NCBI GenBank assembly: GCA_015059495.1
Contig: SVAI01000001.1
Location: forward strand, 499,246-563,245
Direction of reading: 5' to 3'
From: Bacillota bacterium
GTDB lineage: Bacteria; Bacillota_I; Bacilli_A; RF39; UBA660
DNA length: 64,000 bases
The stretch's first letter is position 1; the number at the start of each line of letters is the position of its first letter. This document shows positions 43,050 to 53,491 of the stretch, one piece after another. The position numbers were made by a program, and so were the translations under genes. A model generated the notes under the pieces. It did not search any database. It had not been told where the DNA came from and saw nothing but the letters and a program-made list of their open reading frames with translations.

Positions 43050-46000
43050 ATAAATATCATTTCTAATATTATTAATTGTATAAGTATTACCATTCTTAGT
43101 ATAATCTACACCATCAAATAATATTTCTTTATTACTTGAATCAACATATCTATAATAAATCTTAACGTTCTTATTACTTTCAAATGTATAAGATCCATTA
43201 AATCCAACATTTCCATTAATATTACTATTAGAGGTAATACTAGATTTATATTCACTAATATTATGATAAATCAAATTAGTTTTACCACATTCACTTATCT
43301 GTTTATTAACCCAAGTCTCTGTTGTTTCATCACCATATACATCTATTGTTTGAGTAGCACCATTTAATGTAGTTGCATAAACAGTTTCAGGATTATTAAT
43401 ATGATTAATAACTAATGTCTTAAGTGATGTAGCACTACCTAAAGTATATCCATACATAGTATTAACTTCTTGACCATATACTAACTTTTCCATCATTGTA
43501 TCACCATTCATAGCCCAATCAGATACACTCTTTAAAGTATTAGGTAATATCAATATCTTTTCTTTACTATAACCTAGTGATAAACCATAAGCATTTTTTA
43601 CTCCCTCAGGAATTGCTAAAGCTTCTCCTTGATAAAAAGCAAGTGAATAATTCATTAAATTAGTAACTTTATTACCTTCAAATATAACATTAGTATAATA
43701 AGAATTACCACTATAATTTTTAGCAGGTTTAAATAACATCTTAGGTAACCTAGTAACATTCTTACCAATAATAACAGTAGTACCATTAGTAGATATTCCC
43801 ATCTCATAAGTTGAATAATTAGCACCATAATTAACATTTTCTGAACTTACAGTTAAATCACTTAAATTAGCTGCATCAATTCTAAATGTTGAAACATAAT
43901 AAAGGTTAGCAAATGCATAATGACCTATATAAGTTATTCCTTCACCTATATTAATATTATAAATATAATCAACATATTTATACCAAGGTGGCATATTATC
44001 TTCACTATAATCAGCCATTCTACCATTACCACTAATACTTAATGTATAAGTACTAGCATCATAATTCCAATTAACTTCATTAGATATACCACTATCATCT
44101 CTAATATCTAAAAGAGGTTTATTTATAATAGTAAATCTATTAGTAGGATAATTTTCTTCTAATAAAACATCATTAAATTTAATCTTATTAGAAAGTGATG
44201 TATGTGAACTATATCCAAAACTATCTCCATACATACCATAAAAAACATTATTAGCTAACACTGGAAACTTTTCACCATTAGTTTTCCAAAAATATGCTTG
44301 TTCACTTTGTTTATAAAAAATATTATTTCTAATACTGATATTACCTTTTATAACATTATATGCACCATCATCATGATTCCAAGTTTTAATATGAGCAGAT
44401 TGACCCTTATCTGGCCTTGTTTGACTAATACCATGACCAGCATATCTCATAATATTATTTTCAATAACAAAATTTTGAATATAAGAATTATCATATATTT
44501 CACCGGAAGTAGTTCTTGAATAATTCCAATACTCTATATTGTAATTATTATATTCTAATACATTATTAGAAAATCTAGCTTTTTCCATATGTGCTAATCC
44601 ATCAGCACTTAATTGAAAAGTAGGTCCAGCATCATAACATTGATAAATATAATTATTATCTACAATAAAACCATCATCAACACTATAATTATCTTTATCC
44701 ATAACTGATCCATATATTTCTATTGCATTGCCATATCTTGTAGGTTTATTATTATTATAATTTTGAACTATACCCCCAACAAACCCAATCTCACAGTTAG
44801 TGACTACTAAATTACTCATAGTACCACCACCAACTCCATGAGAACCAGTATGTATTAATTTTAAATTATCAACATAAATATTATTATGACCATTAATTAC
44901 AATATTATGTCCACTTTGATTAAACTTTATTTCATCATATCTTTCTGCTGGATTACCTATAGAATATAAATATAATTCTTTACCAGTTGTCTTAGCATTA
45001 TAAGGATGGCCAACATGATAAAATTCTAAATCATTAGTTAGTATTGTATCTATATTATCTATTATATTAGTTTCATCATAATCTAAATTAGTAGTAATCA
45101 TTTGAGCATATTCAAACTTTTTATCTAAGGAACTCATAGACTTACTACAATTATTATTACCTTCATTACAAAAGAACCAAATTGTTCCAACATTTTTATT
45201 AAATACTTGATCACTACCATTTATAGTATATTTCCAAATATTACCTTTTACATTAACCCACTCACCATCTTTTTTACCATCATATTCAGATCTTGATAAA
45301 GTAGGTTTTCCTAAAGATATATCACCATATGATCCAAATAGTATATCATCTCTATTAAGAATTAATGTTCCTGTAAATGTATCACCATCTCTAAACAAAA
45401 TAGTTGAACCATTAGGTATACTTCCAGTATTCATTTTATAATTAACAGTAGACAATGTTTTAAGTGGTTTTTCTTCACTTAAACCATCATTACTATCATT
45501 TCCATCACTTGATACATAAAAAATCTTACTTTGATCTCTATGACTAAAATCAGTATTATTTGTATTTCTTATTTCATTAACTCTCTTTAAAGTTAAACTT
45601 TCTATTTCATCTTCACTTAATATATCATTACTATAACTATAATAACTAAATGCTTTATGACCTTTATAATAATTATATAATTTAGCAACATCACCAAGAG
45701 TAACACTATTATTATTAGTTAACTTACCAGATTCTAATCTTAATCCATCAATTGTTTTATTAGATTTATAATGATTATATAATGCTGCTATATCACCTAT
45801 TTGAATTAATCCATCTCCAGTAATATCACCTAAAACAACAATATCGTAAATACTATTAGATACCTTTAATTTATATCCAGTACCAACATTATCATTCATA
45901 TTTAATAATTGATTATTACTATTATATATTTCTACATCAGTACTTTTTAACTTACTTAATAATTCAGCAACTTTATAATCATAAGTAGTTGGAACAGCAT

Positions 46001-46130
46001 ATATTATATTATTTTTAATTTCATATTCATCAGATTCTATATTGGGTGTTAAAGAATATGAAAATCTAGCTATTAATACAATAGCTACTATAAAAATAAT
46101 AATTAATAAAATAAACTTATTATTCTTCAT
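43035..46130 (-). CDS. Surface protein 3: dockerin-like, beta-helix, BspA LRR
   Basis: 1031 residues. Signal peptide ending 'RFSYSLTP', Ig-like pre-domain, dockerin-like loop 1 'DITGDGLIQIGD' and loop 2 'KLTNNNSVTLGD'. Beta-helix opening 'IFYVSSDGNDSNDGLSEEKP', 'CNEGNNNCSKSM', right-handed helix repeats such as 'NVVTNCEIGF'-like strands, BspA LRR ('IGEGITYIGHYAFANL') and the shared C-terminal domain. Divergent from the phosphohexomutase gene; promoter at 46154-46183. Confidence 0.83.
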   Translation of the reverse strand: MKNNKFILLIIIFIVAIVLIARFSYSLTPNIESDEYEIKNNIIYAVPTTYDYKVAELLSKLKSTDVEIYNSNNQLLNMNDNVGTGYKLKVSNSIYDIVVLGDITGDGLIQIGDIAALYNHYKSNKTIDGLRLESGKLTNNNSVTLGDVAKLYNYYKGHKAFSYYSYSNDILSEDEIESLTLKRVNEIRNTNNTDFSHRDQSKIFYVSSDGNDSNDGLSEEKPLKTLSTVNYKMNTGSIPNGSTILFRDGDTFTGTLILNRDDILFGSYGDISLGKPTLSRSEYDGKKDGEWVNVKGNIWKYTINGSDQVFNKNVGTIWFFCNEGNNNCSKSMSSLDKKFEYAQMITTNLDYDETNIIDNIDTILTNDLEFYHVGHPYNAKTTGKELYLYSIGNPAERYDEIKFNQSGHNIVINGHNNIYVDNLKLIHTGSHGVGGGTMSNLVVTNCEIGFVGGIVQNYNNNKPTRYGNAIEIYGSVMDKDNYSVDDGFIVDNNYIYQCYDAGPTFQLSADGLAHMEKARFSNNVLEYNNYNIEYWNYSRTTSGEIYDNSYIQNFVIENNIMRYAGHGISQTRPDKGQSAHIKTWNHDDGAYNVIKGNISIRNNIFYKQSEQAYFWKTNGEKFPVLANNVFYGMYGDSFGYSSHTSLSNKIKFNDVLLEENYPTNRFTIINKPLLDIRDDSGISNEVNWNYDASTYTLSISGNGRMADYSEDNMPPWYKYVDYIYNINIGEGITYIGHYAFANLYYVSTFRIDAANLSDLTVSSENVNYGANYSTYEMGISTNGTTVIIGKNVTRLPKMLFKPAKNYSGNSYYTNVIFEGNKVTNLMNYSLAFYQGEALAIPEGVKNAYGLSLGYSKEKILILPNTLKSVSDWAMNGDTMMEKLVYGQEVNTMYGYTLGSATSLKTLVINHINNPETVYATTLNGATQTIDVYGDETTETWVNKQISECGKTNLIYHNISEYKSSITSNSNINGNVGFNGSYTFESNKNVKIYYRYVDSSNKEILFDGVDYTKNGNTYTINNIRNDIYIEVE

Positions 46131-46153
46131 ATACTTTCCTACCTTATAAAATA

Positions 46154-46183
46154 ATTATAACATATGTATTTTATAACTAACAA
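46154..46183 (-). promoter_or_regulatory. Promoter of surface protein 3
   Basis: TTGTTA (46178-46183), 18 bases, extended -10 TGTTATAAT (46154-46162), then a GGTAGGAAAG SD. Confidence 0.78.
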
Positions 46184-46268
46184 TTATTAATTGTAAATCA
46201 AACATAAAACTAGTATTTAAAGTAGTTTTTTTTATTATTTTGTAGTAAAATTATACTAGGTGATACTA

Positions 46269-47627
46269 ATGATAGATAAATCAATATTTAGAGAATATGA
46301 CATAAGGGGTGTCTATCCAACTCAAGTAAATGAAGAAGCTGCTTATCAAGTTGGTAGAAGTTATGGCTCAATGTTAAGAAAATATTATGATATGACAACA
46401 TGCTGTGTAGGTATGGATAATAGATATTCTTCTCCGGCATTAAAAGAACAATTAGTAAAAGGCTTAACTGAATCAGGAATGAACGTTGTTGATTTAGGTT
46501 TATGCACTACTCCAATGTTCTTCTATGGTTGTATTTATACACATACATATGGAATGATGGTAACTGCATCACATAACCCAAAAGATGACAATGGATTTAA
46601 ATTCTGCTTTGATAAATATGGTAATGCTAGAGGTAAACAAGTATATGACTTTAGAGATTATACTTTAAGAAATAAATTTGAAAGTGGTCAAGGAACTATA
46701 TCTAATTTAGATATCTTTCCATATTACAAAAGTTTAATTAAAGATAATATTCACATGGGTGATAAACAAATAAAAGTAGTTGTGGATCCAGGTAATGGTA
46801 CTACTGCTCTATTTGCTAAAGAATTATATTCTATGTTTGATAATTTAGATATTGTTATGATTAATGAAGAATCTGATTCTTCATTCCCTAATCATCATCC
46901 AGATCCATGTGTTCCAGAAAACCTAGCACAATTACAAACTAAAGTTAAAGAAGAAAATGCCGACATCGGTATAGCATTTGATGGTGATGGTGATCGTGTT
47001 GGATTCGTTGATGAAAATTCAACTATTATCCCAACAGATAAATTTATGGTTATAAATACTAGATATTTATTCCCTACATTAAAGAATAAAAAAACATTAT
47101 ATGATGTTAAATGTTCAAAGATAGTTGAAGAAGAAGCTAAAAAACTTGGTGGAGAAGCAATTCTTTGTCGTACTGGAGCTTCTTATACTAGATATGAAAT
47201 CAATAAACAAAAAATACCATTTGGCGGAGAATTCTCAGGTCACTTCGTATACAACGATAGATTCCCAGGATTTGATTCAGGTATGTATGCAGGATTAAGA
47301 ATGTTAGAAATCCTATCTAACACTGAAAAGAAATTTTCTGAACTACTTCATGGTATAACAACATATTACAATACACCAGAAATAAAAGTTCAAGTAACTG
47401 ATGAAAATAAATTTGATATAGTTGAAAAAGTTAAAGCTTATGCTCATGAAAAGAACTTAGAAACTATTGAAATCGATGGTGTAAGAATAAACTATGAAGA
47501 CGGTTGGGCATTAATCAGATCATCAAACACTGGACCTAACCTAACACTTAGATTTGAATTTACAACTGAAGAAAGATTAAATGAAGTTAAAGAAGAATTT
47601 ATTAATTTAGTTAATTCACTAAAATAA
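46269..47627 (+). CDS. Phosphoglucomutase/phosphomannomutase
   Basis: 452 residues from the ATG at 46269 (AGGTGAT at four bases; an in-frame GTG at 46260 lies inside this SD). Catalytic 'TASHNP' with phospho-Ser101, metal loop 'DGDGDR' at 238-243, sugar loop 'GGEFSGHFVY', and C-terminal phosphate loop 'RSSNTGPNLTLRFE'. Converts hexose-1- and hexose-6-phosphates, supplying nucleotide sugars for wall and surface glycans. Lone plus-strand gene; terminator follows. Confidence 0.95.
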   Translation: MIDKSIFREYDIRGVYPTQVNEEAAYQVGRSYGSMLRKYYDMTTCCVGMDNRYSSPALKEQLVKGLTESGMNVVDLGLCTTPMFFYGCIYTHTYGMMVTASHNPKDDNGFKFCFDKYGNARGKQVYDFRDYTLRNKFESGQGTISNLDIFPYYKSLIKDNIHMGDKQIKVVVDPGNGTTALFAKELYSMFDNLDIVMINEESDSSFPNHHPDPCVPENLAQLQTKVKEENADIGIAFDGDGDRVGFVDENSTIIPTDKFMVINTRYLFPTLKNKKTLYDVKCSKIVEEEAKKLGGEAILCRTGASYTRYEINKQKIPFGGEFSGHFVYNDRFPGFDSGMYAGLRMLEILSNTEKKFSELLHGITTYYNTPEIKVQVTDENKFDIVEKVKAYAHEKNLETIEIDGVRINYEDGWALIRSSNTGPNLTLRFEFTTEERLNEVKEEFINLVNSLK

Positions 47628-47655
47628 CCACAAGATAACTTGTGGTTTTTATTTT
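47626..47655 (+). terminator. Terminator of the phosphohexomutase gene
   Basis: CCACAAG/CTTGTGG stem with an ATAA loop and T-run, directly after the stop codon. Confidence 0.93.
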
Positions 47656-47686
47656 ATTAAATATTCTTTAAATACTATTCTACATA

Positions 47687-48343
47687 TTATTTTTCAATAA
47701 TAAATATTGTGTTTTTTTCAAACAATCCAAAGTTAAAGCCTAATTTAAAAAACAATGGCATATTCTCATAAGAATTAAATGATGTTCCATCTAAAAATTC
47801 TTTAATAGATATTTCCTCTTTATATCCATATGGGTTATTAATAATTATTTTATCATTCTTAATATCTATACCAGTAATTAATGAATAATGTAGTGTCCAC
47901 TCATCATTATACTTTGCAGCCCATTCAAATGGAACAGGATTATTATTAGCTAAACTATTATAAACCTTATCAATTAATTCAGTATTCTTTAAATACTTAT
48001 ACATTGTAGTTTTATATTCAGGAAATAATTTATTCATTTCCTTTTCAAATGACTTACCAGTAGAAGTAACTACTTTACCATATTTATCAAATAAAGATTG
48101 TTCACTTATATCATCATTATTCCATTTAGCAATCATTTCAATTACTGCATAACCACAAGATACCTTTTGTTCAAATACATCTATATTATCAATATAATAT
48201 GATTGACTATATTTTTCATTATTATAAATACTACTATAATCATCCATAATACTATTAGTTTTAATATTATTAATAACAAAAGATATTATAATTAATAAAA
48301 CTATTACTAATAATATAGCAATTATATATTTTAATACTTTCAT
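47687..48343 (-). CDS. C39-like cysteine peptidase family protein
   Basis: 218 residues. N-terminal membrane anchor (about 7-26), 'EQKVSCGYAVIEMIAKW' with catalytic Cys63 and an upstream Gln59, 'LHYSLITGID' with His152, and 'IINNPYG' where the third catalytic residue (Asn or Asp) sits. This is the C39_2 papain-like pattern. It faces outside and may process a surface or secreted protein; the target is unknown. It is downstream of the CDF transporter by 15 bases, so part of a gdpd-CDF-C39 operon. Confidence 0.85.
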   Translation of the reverse strand: MKVLKYIIAILLVIVLLIIISFVINNIKTNSIMDDYSSIYNNEKYSQSYYIDNIDVFEQKVSCGYAVIEMIAKWNNDDISEQSLFDKYGKVVTSTGKSFEKEMNKLFPEYKTTMYKYLKNTELIDKVYNSLANNNPVPFEWAAKYNDEWTLHYSLITGIDIKNDKIIINNPYGYKEEISIKEFLDGTSFNSYENMPLFFKLGFNFGLFEKNTIFIIEK

Positions 48344-48358
48344 TTATACACCTCTATA

Positions 48359-49243
48359 TTAATGATGATGGTGATGATGAACATGGCCTTCAACCTTAAC
48401 TGAACATTCTTTATCATCACATGCTTCTTCTTCAGTTTCTAATATTGCATGACATATACCATGTTCTTCTAATTCTTCTCTAATATCTTTCTTAACTTTA
48501 GCTATATTTTTAGATTTAGATACTATATGCATAGTAGCATAGTTATTATATCCATCAATACTCCATACATGAATATGATGTACATCATCTACTCCCTTTA
48601 TTTCAAGTAAATGTTCTTTTAATTCATCTATATTAATACTACTAGGGGTCTTTTCTAAAAATAAATCAACTATACTCTTTAAATTCTTATATGAATTAAT
48701 AAGTATAAATAATGCTACACCAATACACATAATAGAATCTAATATTTTAATATCAGTAAAGTTCATTATAATAGCACCAACTAATACAACTATCCATCCT
48801 AATACATCTTCTAACATATGTAGATTAACAGACTTTTGATTAATTGAATCACCATCTTTAGTAACATAAGCAGCAATAAAATTTAATACTACCCCAATTA
48901 TAGCAAATATAATCATTCCACTATAATTAACTTCTACTGGATTAAATAATCTTTTTATAGCACCTATAATAACTAAAATAGATCCTACAAATAATATAGT
49001 TGTAGTTATAACACCACCTAATACTGAATATCTAACATATCCATAAGTATATTTATTATCTGCATGTTTTTTACTAATCTTTTCCATGAAATACGATATA
49101 CCAATAGATACAGCATCACCTAAATCATGTATAGAATCAGATAATATTGAAACTGAATTAGTTAATAATCCTCCAAATAATTCAAATATAGAAAAAGCTA
49201 TATTAAGTATAAATGCAATTAAAATATTCCTTTCTGTTTTCAT
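48359..49243 (-). CDS. CDF-family cation efflux transporter
   Basis: 294 residues. Six membrane helices in the first 200 residues, with 'SDSIHDLGDAVSIG' (helix II HD..D) and 'HMLEDVLGW' (helix V) metal sites, then the cytoplasmic domain 'HHIHVWSIDGYNNYATMHIV'. The C terminus has 'CDDKECS' and ends in six His. Expels zinc or a related ion in exchange for protons. It starts two bases after the gdpd stop. Confidence 0.95.
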   Translation of the reverse strand: MKTERNILIAFILNIAFSIFELFGGLLTNSVSILSDSIHDLGDAVSIGISYFMEKISKKHADNKYTYGYVRYSVLGGVITTTILFVGSILVIIGAIKRLFNPVEVNYSGMIIFAIIGVVLNFIAAYVTKDGDSINQKSVNLHMLEDVLGWIVVLVGAIIMNFTDIKILDSIMCIGVALFILINSYKNLKSIVDLFLEKTPSSINIDELKEHLLEIKGVDDVHHIHVWSIDGYNNYATMHIVSKSKNIAKVKKDIREELEEHGICHAILETEEEACDDKECSVKVEGHVHHHHHH

Positions 49244-49245
49244 AT

Positions 49246-50064
49246 TTACCTCCTTTTATTTATTACATTTTGTATTAATTCAACATCATTAGTAATAATA
49301 TTATCAACATTAAACATTATCATTAAATTTGCTACATTCTCATCATTTACAGTCCAAGCATATACTTCTTTATTATTTTGATGTATCTCATCAACTAAAA
49401 AAGGATTAATAATAGTATACTTTAGTGATAATACATCTACTTCATATGAACTAACATCATCATCTAATTTAGATGTAACATATACTGTTTTAATATTATT
49501 ATCTAAATTTTCTACCTTTTTAACAGATTCATAATTTTGAGAAGCTACTACACATCTATCTAACATATCATATTGATTTAATAAATATATTACTTGTTTT
49601 TCAAAATTTCTATCTTTATCATTTACTTTTAATTCTATATTTAATATAACCTTTGAATCCTTAACTAATTCTAAAACATCACTCAATAGTGGTATTCTTT
49701 CATCTTTGTATTTTTCACTAAAGTGTGAACCAATATCTATTTGATTTAACTCATCATAATTTAAATCTTTTATCTTTTTATTTATATTAGCTATTCTATT
49801 TAAATCTTTATCATGAAAAACAACTATTTTTCTATCCTTAGTTTGTTGAACATCTAATTCTATATAATCAGCACTTAATTCAATCGCTCCCTTAAAAGCA
49901 GAAATAGTATTTTCAGGATATACAGCACTAGCACCACGATGAGCAGTTATTTTTATATTATTAACATTACCAACATGACTACAAATAAATATAAATATGG
50001 TAATGAATAATACTATAAATCCTATGATTCTAAATTTGTTTTCTTCTATAATGTTTGTTCTCAT
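49246..50064 (-). CDS. Glycerophosphodiester phosphodiesterase, membrane-anchored
   Basis: 272 residues. One N-terminal helix (about 12-30), then the GDPD TIM barrel: 'AHRGASAVYPENT' (His42, Arg43, Glu51), 'ELDVQQTKD' (Glu69, Asp71), 'VFHD' (His84), 'LNIELK' and 'YAWTVN'. Hydrolyses glycerophosphodiesters or lipoteichoic-acid-like polymers at the outer face. First gene of the gdpd-CDF-C39 set. Confidence 0.93.
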   Translation of the reverse strand: MRTNIIEENKFRIIGFIVLFITIFIFICSHVGNVNNIKITAHRGASAVYPENTISAFKGAIELSADYIELDVQQTKDRKIVVFHDKDLNRIANINKKIKDLNYDELNQIDIGSHFSEKYKDERIPLLSDVLELVKDSKVILNIELKVNDKDRNFEKQVIYLLNQYDMLDRCVVASQNYESVKKVENLDNNIKTVYVTSKLDDDVSSYEVDVLSLKYTIINPFLVDEIHQNNKEVYAWTVNDENVANLMIMFNVDNIITNDVELIQNVINKRR

Positions 50065-50094
50065 ATCTATCCTCTAATAAACACCATTATAACA

Positions 50095-50120
50095 TAAAAA
50101 AACTAGATTACTCTAGTTTT
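50095..50120 (-). terminator. Terminator of dnaB-dnaI
   Basis: AAAACTAGA/TCTAGTTTT stem, TTAC loop, T-run on both strands. Confidence 0.92.
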
Positions 50121-50131
50121 ACTTTATATAA

Positions 50132-51004
50132 TTATATATCTTTTCTTCTATTTTCACCTTTTAATTCAATATCATCAGTTAAAACTTTAATACGTTCTAC
50201 TACTCTAGCAGCAGCAACTTTATCAGTTTTATTAGATAACTTATCTTCTAACTCATCAATAGTATAATTAGAAGTAAAGAATGTAGTCTTATAATTATTC
50301 ATTCTAGATTGAAGTATTGTTCCAAGTATTTCATCTCTAGACCATTCACTAACCTTTTCAGCACCAATGTCATCTAAAAGTAATAAATCTACATTTTCTA
50401 AATAAGCCATAGTTGATTCTAACTCATCAAAGTTAGCTTTTAAATCTCTAAGTAATGTTGGGAAATAAACTATCTCAGTTCTTACACCATTTTCTTTTAA
50501 TTTATTAAATACAGCAGCAATAATATATGATTTACCACTACCAAAAGGTCCATGTAAATATAAACCTTTATGTTTAGTAGTAGTATCATACTTTTTAATA
50601 AAATCTACTACCCATTTCATTAATGGTAATCTACACTTAATAGTTTTATCTACATCATCTAAATTAGCTAATTCTAATTCTTTTTCTCTAGTCATTTTAT
50701 TATTTTCTTTTTCAATTTGTTCTTTCTTATATTTACAAGGAATATATTCAAAAGTAATAGAATTGTTATATACTTTAGGACAGCATACATATCCATCTCT
50801 ATTCTTACAACAATTAAGTCCCTTACAGTTTTTACAATTAATTAATTCAGCAACACTATCTTGTAACTTAGAAGTATTATATTTTTTAACTTCTTCATCT
50901 ACTTTTAAAGAATCAACTAACTTTTTAAAATTAGTATCTTTTAAAGCTTCTTGATAATTCTTATCAATAGCATCCATTATTTCATTACTTGCTACTACTT
51001 TCAT
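50132..51004 (-). CDS. dnaI: Primosomal helicase loader DnaI
   Basis: 290 residues. The N-terminal zinc-binding region has a Cys cluster (57, 60, 65, 66, 74, 75, 90), then the AAA+ domain: Walker A 'GPFGSGKS' (152-159), Walker B 'LLLLDDIG' (207-214), 'FFTSNYTIDEL' sensor 1 and 'ARVVERI'. Loads the replicative helicase, with DnaB/DnaD. One base separates it from the upstream dnaB stop. Confidence 0.95.
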   Translation of the reverse strand: MKVVASNEIMDAIDKNYQEALKDTNFKKLVDSLKVDEEVKKYNTSKLQDSVAELINCKNCKGLNCCKNRDGYVCCPKVYNNSITFEYIPCKYKKEQIEKENNKMTREKELELANLDDVDKTIKCRLPLMKWVVDFIKKYDTTTKHKGLYLHGPFGSGKSYIIAAVFNKLKENGVRTEIVYFPTLLRDLKANFDELESTMAYLENVDLLLLDDIGAEKVSEWSRDEILGTILQSRMNNYKTTFFTSNYTIDELEDKLSNKTDKVAAARVVERIKVLTDDIELKGENRRKDI

Positions 51005-51005
51005 A

Positions 51006-52274
51006 CTACTTTATTCCTTTCATTAATTCTTCTAATTCTTTTTTCTCTTCTTCACTAATTTCCTCATCTTTAATATCTTGTTTAAACCATGTAGGAACTT
51101 TTTCAATTTGTTTTTGAGTAACCTTAGTAGTCTTAACTACTTTATTTTTAGATTTAATAGCTAAATTCATCGCTTCTTCAGCAGTTTCAACTCCACTTCT
51201 CTTCCATTGTCCAGCAATAGTTTCTACATATGCTCTAGATAATTTATTATTATTAGTTCTAAGAACATATTCTAATAAAACATTAATAACAGCAGGTTTT
51301 AAATCTAAATCTAATCTTAAATATTCAATTAAACTTAAATCTCTAGGAGTTGGATTAACACCCTTATACTTAGCCTTTAAGAAATCATATGGACTAACAC
51401 TTTCAAACATATAAATTAATTTAGCTCTCTTAGATGAATCACCCTTAGGTTTTCTTAAATATTCGGGTTGAGCTTGATATACCAATGTTGGTAATTTACC
51501 ATTATTAATATATGTATAATACTCTCTAGTTTTCTTTCTTAATTCTTTATCAACAATAAATCCATTTTCATTAATAGTACTTCTAATAATTTCACTCATT
51601 TTTAAAGTATCTAAATTATATACAAATGCTAAATTATTAATTAAATCTTTCATCTTTTTATTTAAAGATCTTTCATTTAATATGTTCTTAGGAATAGATG
51701 CTACTAAAGCATCAAAATCAATAACATTTTTAGCATTAACACTTTGTTTTTCTTTAACTCTAACATCAAATTCTGGAATAATAGTAGATGATGAAAAATT
51801 CTCATTAATAGACATAGATACATCCTCATAACCATCTAAACTAAAATTAACCTTTTGACATATACTAATTATATTTTCATATTCCCTCTTACCAATATTA
51901 TTATATAAAACGACATTAAATATTGGATGAGTTAAAAATTCTTTAGCACTCATTGGACTATATAATTCATATATATATGATGATACATCTCCATCTTTAT
52001 AATATGTTTTTAAAAGTCCAACAGACTCTAGAGTTTCTCTTGCTTTTTTTATAGTGATTAAATCACTTTTCATAACGCACATTAAATGGTGATGAGTTAA
52101 ATCTTCACTTTGTAATCCTAATATATTTAAATCATTTATTAAAGTAAGATATAAACATACCGCAATAGGACCAATAATAGGTTCATATAACGCTATTAAA
52201 TTTCTTTTATCTTCTTCAGTTATAATTGTTTTATTAATTACTGTATATATATCAGCAGGTAAAAGTAATTTCAT
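51006..52274 (-). CDS. dnaB: Replication initiation/membrane attachment protein DnaB
   Basis: 422 residues. The N-terminal winged-helix begins 'MKLLLPADIYTVIN' and 'LYEPIIGPIAVCLYLTL', and a DnaB/DnaD-like second domain around 290-350 has 'LKPAVINVLLEYVLRTNNNKLSRAYVETIAGQW'. This is the Gram-positive primosomal DnaB, not the helicase. Gene order dnaB-dnaI matches Bacillus subtilis. Confidence 0.94.
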   Translation of the reverse strand: MKLLLPADIYTVINKTIITEEDKRNLIALYEPIIGPIAVCLYLTLINDLNILGLQSEDLTHHHLMCVMKSDLITIKKARETLESVGLLKTYYKDGDVSSYIYELYSPMSAKEFLTHPIFNVVLYNNIGKREYENIISICQKVNFSLDGYEDVSMSINENFSSSTIIPEFDVRVKEKQSVNAKNVIDFDALVASIPKNILNERSLNKKMKDLINNLAFVYNLDTLKMSEIIRSTINENGFIVDKELRKKTREYYTYINNGKLPTLVYQAQPEYLRKPKGDSSKRAKLIYMFESVSPYDFLKAKYKGVNPTPRDLSLIEYLRLDLDLKPAVINVLLEYVLRTNNNKLSRAYVETIAGQWKRSGVETAEEAMNLAIKSKNKVVKTTKVTQKQIEKVPTWFKQDIKDEEISEEEKKELEELMKGIK

Positions 52275-52304
52275 ATATCTTCACCACCTATAAGTTAATT
52301 ATAC

Positions 52305-52336
52305 TAAAAAAAGTACTTAAATTTAAGCACTTTTTA
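52305..52336 (-). terminator. Terminator of the FtsW/RodA gene
   Basis: AAAGTGCTTA/TAAGTACTTT-type stem (one wobble) followed by T; overlaps the gene end at 52334. Confidence 0.8.
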
Positions 52337-53491
52337 TAGTTTTTTAATATTTTCTTTTATTTTAGCTTTCTTAGAGTCCATAGCTATTCTTTGACATACA
52401 AATAATAATGCAATAACACAAATATTAAATGATCCACCATAACTTAATAATGGTAGTGGAACACCAGTTAATGGCATTGAAGCAGTAACACCAAGTAAGT
52501 TAACTAATATATGAATAGTTAAATATACAAATGTACCATATGCTACTATCGAATCATATACTGTTGATGCATCTTTAGCAATTCTAAGTATTGAATATAG
52601 CATTAATAAATATAATACTAATACTGCTATACCACCAAGTATTCCTACCTCTTCACATATTATTGGAAATATAAAGTCTGTATGAGCTTCAGGTAAATAT
52701 AAATACTTTTGAGTTGAGTTACCAAATCCAAGTCCAGTTAATCCACCATTTTTAATTGCTATTTGACCATTACATACTTGATATCCTGTTGATTCAGTGT
52801 ATCTAGTACATGGAGCAGTAAATTCAAAACGTTTAAGCTGATATTGATTTAAAACATGTGGACCAACAAGTAATGCTAACATAGCACATATAATTATTGC
52901 ACCACCTACTATCGTATTATTTCTTCTTCTTACATATTTATTATATGGAATACTAAAGAATACCAAAGTAACAAGTAAAACAATAATAATCGCACCACCT
53001 AAATCTGGTTGCTCATAGATCAAATACGCCATGACTGCTGCAACTACAAACGGTACTAAATACATATACCATCGTTTTTCATTATTTCCTATTAAACTAT
53101 CATAATAAGCAGCCATTGATAGTATCAATATTGGTTTAGCAAACTCAGATGGTTGAAAGTTAAAGAATCCTAATTGATACCATGACTTAGCATTATTAAT
53201 TGTAAAATCACTAAATAACAAACCAACTAAAGCCACTATTATAAATACTAATAAAGCATATACTAAAGGTTTCTTCTTATGCCATTTCAATTTAAAAATA
53301 AATATCAAAGAAAATAAAAATGCAAATCCTATAAATATACACTGTCTAACTAAATAGTGATTAGAATCTTCACCCTTAGATAATACACTATAAACTGAAG
53401 ATGCAGAATAAATCGAAACAACACCTATAATCATTAAGACTATAGATGTAATTAAAAGTAATTTATCCATTCTTTTAAACACTTTATTCAT
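52334..53491 (-). CDS. FtsW/RodA-family SEDS glycosyltransferase
   Basis: 385 residues with about ten membrane helices. SEDS signatures: 'SWYQLGFFNFQPSEFAKPILIL' (103-124), 'QPDLGGAIIIVLL', 'GLGFGNSTQKYLYLPEAHTDFIF' with the catalytic Asp, and 'TGVPLPLLSYGGSF'. Polymerises peptidoglycan from lipid II; whether it is the divisome (FtsW) or elongasome (RodA) member cannot be settled here. No partner PBP nearby. Single gene. Confidence 0.93.
   Translation of the reverse strand: MNKVFKRMDKLLLITSIVLMIIGVVSIYSASSVYSVLSKGEDSNHYLVRQCIFIGFAFLFSLIFIFKLKWHKKKPLVYALLVFIIVALVGLLFSDFTINNAKSWYQLGFFNFQPSEFAKPILILSMAAYYDSLIGNNEKRWYMYLVPFVVAAVMAYLIYEQPDLGGAIIIVLLVTLVFFSIPYNKYVRRRNNTIVGGAIIICAMLALLVGPHVLNQYQLKRFEFTAPCTRYTESTGYQVCNGQIAIKNGGLTGLGFGNSTQKYLYLPEAHTDFIFPIICEEVGILGGIAVLVLYLLMLYSILRIAKDASTVYDSIVAYGTFVYLTIHILVNLLGVTASMPLTGVPLPLLSYGGSFNICVIALLFVCQRIAMDSKKAKIKENIKKL

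Noticed and set aside
46208..46236. A terminator or attenuator before the phosphohexomutase gene
   Set aside because: The possible stem is only five base pairs with a long loop; the T-run alone is not enough in such AT-rich DNA.
49086..49292. Plus-strand frame over the start of the CDF gene
   Set aside because: No SD, and it is antisense to a conserved gene start.
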